23,007 nucleotides of DNA from CALACW01 sp002431305 (lineage in GTDB: Bacteria; Bacillota; Clostridia; Oscillospirales; Acutalibacteraceae), in the NCBI GenBank assembly GCA_937890355.1, contig CALACW010000155.1:1-23007 (forward strand). The letters run 5' to 3'. The number at the start of each line of letters is the position of its first letter. Position 1 is the first letter of the stretch. Positions 21,501 through 23,007 of the stretch are shown here, in pieces. A model generated the notes under the pieces. The model was not told the origin of the DNA and made no database searches. It worked only from the letters and a program-made list of their open reading frames with translations. The position numbers and the translations under genes were made by a program.

Positions 21501-22918
21501 TTTGATTCTTCCTCCGAGCCGTAAGATTTATTCTCGAATTCGAGAAGGTCGTCCCCGTATTTTTCCTCGTCTGCGCCGCGCGCGCTGTCGTCGAGCTTAT
21601 AGAGGAAATGCATGCTTATAAGGCTTATCAGTGCGCCGATGAACGGCAGAAACGCGGTTACGAAGTAGATTTTTTCGTCTACGCCGGCGGCCTGTTCGAG
21701 CGCGCCTAATGTCTCGTCGTAACCCGTCGCGCCGATTGCGAACGATACGACCGCCGCGCCTATGCCCTGCGCCGCCTTGCGGAAGAACGAATACGTGGCG
21801 TAGATAGAGCTTTCCTCTCTTCTGCCCGTTTTGTGCTCCTGATAGTCAATACAGTCTGCGACGAGAGCCCACATCAGAGTCATGTAGAACGCCGCGCCGA
21901 ACATTGCGACGGCGACGAGAGCTATCCATATAAACGGATTTTTAATTTTAATAAACGCCGCGATACCCGAAGCGGCTGCCGAGAGCAAAAACGGGTATGT
22001 GCAGAGCTGTTTTTTCGTGAATTTTTTAAGCGCGGGCTTTGCTAACAGAATTCCTATCGCGACGGGACAGCCCGCGAGCATTGTCGCAACCGTAATGAGG
22101 TCGGTATTTCTGAAATAGCACATGAATACGTACGGCATACTCGTCGTGACCGTCATCATCAGCGCGATGTACGAGACGGTAGAAATCGTTACGCCGAGCA
22201 TGTGTTTATTCTGTAAAAACGCCTTGAGAGTTTTTAAGTAGTTGACTTTCTGATTTTGTGAGCTTGCGCCCGCGGTGCGTTCGGTCGTCATTCTGCAAAG
22301 CAATTGGAACGCTATAAGACCGAGAAGACCCATTACCGCTGCGAATATTATAAATATGTTTCCGCGCGGATTGTCGTTGTCGTCATAAGCGATAAGCGGG
22401 AGGATTATCATAATCGGAATCTGCGCCGCCATTGCGCCTATGCTTCGCCATGTCGACAGATCGCTTCTGCCGGCGGGGTCGGACGTGATGCACGACTGCA
22501 TCGAGCCGTACGGAACGTTTACGCTCGTGTACGCTACGCTCCATATGCAGTAAAGACCGAGGCACATTACGATTTTTACCCAATACGGCGCATTCGGAAC
22601 GTAAATGAACATTAAAATGCTCGAAATCAGAAGCAGGGGACTCGCCTTTAAAATCCAGGGCTTGAATTTGCTGCCGCTTTTGCCGGGTTTGGAAGCGTCG
22701 CACAGCGAACCGATTATCGGGTCGTTTATCGCGTCGAATATTTTACCGAGCAGAATGAGAACCGCGAAATGTTCGGGCTTGATTTTCATGCACGTTACGT
22801 AGAAAATCATGAGATAGCTGTTGATAAAAGCAAAGCTCATGTTGCATCCGAAGTCGCCGAACGCGTAGCCTGTTTTGTCGCGCATGCCGAACGGACGTAA
22901 GTTTTTTTCGGAATCCAT
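21497..22918 (-). CDS. GPH-family sugar:cation symporter
   Basis: 473 residues with about twelve hydrophobic helices. The signature FDAINDPIIGSLCD (about residues 61-74) in the second-helix loop and WRSIGAM (about 167-173) are typical of glycoside-pentoside-hexuronide:cation symporters (MelB/XynP/UidB type). They import di- or oligosaccharides or glycosides with Na+ or H+. The C-terminal 40 residues are acidic and cytoplasmic. GGGAGG lies 8 nt before the ATG. It is the first gene of an operon with the GH2 enzyme, which probably hydrolyses the imported sugar. No regulator gene is in view. The family is clear, the sugar is not. Confidence 0.93.
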   Translation of the reverse strand: MDSEKNLRPFGMRDKTGYAFGDFGCNMSFAFINSYLMIFYVTCMKIKPEHFAVLILLGKIFDAINDPIIGSLCDASKPGKSGSKFKPWILKASPLLLISSILMFIYVPNAPYWVKIVMCLGLYCIWSVAYTSVNVPYGSMQSCITSDPAGRSDLSTWRSIGAMAAQIPIMIILPLIAYDDNDNPRGNIFIIFAAVMGLLGLIAFQLLCRMTTERTAGASSQNQKVNYLKTLKAFLQNKHMLGVTISTVSYIALMMTVTTSMPYVFMCYFRNTDLITVATMLAGCPVAIGILLAKPALKKFTKKQLCTYPFLLSAAASGIAAFIKIKNPFIWIALVAVAMFGAAFYMTLMWALVADCIDYQEHKTGRREESSIYATYSFFRKAAQGIGAAVVSFAIGATGYDETLGALEQAAGVDEKIYFVTAFLPFIGALISLISMHFLYKLDDSARGADEEKYGDDLLEFENKSYGSEEESK

Positions 22919-22948
22919 ATAAAAACCTCCCGCGGATAATTTATGTTT

Positions 22949-22977
22949 ATTATATACTGTTTATGTTGATTTTGCAA
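22949..22977 (-). promoter_or_regulatory. Sigma-A-type promoter of the symporter-GH2 operon
   Basis: On the minus strand TTGCAA (22972-22977), a 17-nt spacer and a perfect TATAAT (22949-22954) lie about 30 nt before the start. No clear operator palindrome is seen in the remaining 30 bases to the window edge. Confidence 0.75.
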
Positions 22978-23007
22978 TGCGTTTTTCAGATAATATTACA
23001 TGATAAA

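Overview
The window looks like chromosomal DNA from an anaerobic, Gram-positive Clostridia-type bacterium, probably gut-associated and Oscillospiraceae/Ruminococcaceae-like. This rests on strong GGAGG ribosome sites, consensus TTGACA/TATAAT promoters, signal peptides, type I dockerins, BspA-type leucine-rich repeats, an I42-type inhibitor and a GPH sugar symporter. There is no rRNA, tRNA or other taxonomic marker, so placement rests on family content only.

Left part (1-9559): three secreted surface-protein genes, each with its own near-consensus promoter. A gene truncated by the left edge (complement of 1-1564) encodes at least four tandem cohesin-like beta-sandwich repeats. Divergently from it, 1967-5941 encodes a 1324-residue protein: cohesin-like N-terminus, long BspA-type LRR region, four exact-length 41-residue Cys/His repeats, a small module and a C-terminal dockerin. 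A second LRR protein with a Pro/Thr linker and the same module-dockerin ending follows at 6389-9559. Together these suggest a cell-surface or secreted assembly in which dockerin proteins might dock onto cohesin-like repeats; the pairing itself is inference.

Middle part (9851-18057, minus strand): a run of secreted enzymes. In transcription order it holds a 1187-residue tandem metallophosphoesterase with a dockerin, a neutral-ceramidase-like hydrolase, a previously easy-to-miss 40-codon ORF, a terminator, a 62-codon ORF coupled to a Ca2+-dependent PI-phospholipase-C-like enzyme, a terminator, and an unrecognised lipoprotein. The enzyme families point to extracellular attack on phosphoesters and lipid head groups (phosphate, inositol or sphingoid release). 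A chagasin-like (I42) peptidase inhibitor is transcribed divergently at 18372-18743.

Right part (18744-23007): a small-RNA-like transcription unit with perfect consensus promoter and intrinsic terminator, then a two-gene minus-strand operon made of a GPH-type sugar:cation symporter translationally coupled (ATGA overlap) to an intracellular GH2 glycosidase with an odd lysine-rich tail.

Interspersed: three copies, in different states of decay, of a short MITE-like repeat with palindromic ends (about 1767-1842, 9662-9812, 18872-18998), all in intergenic DNA. Gene-free stretches over 300 bases are 1565-1966, 5942-6388, 18058-18371 and 18744-19235; each is described in the feature list.
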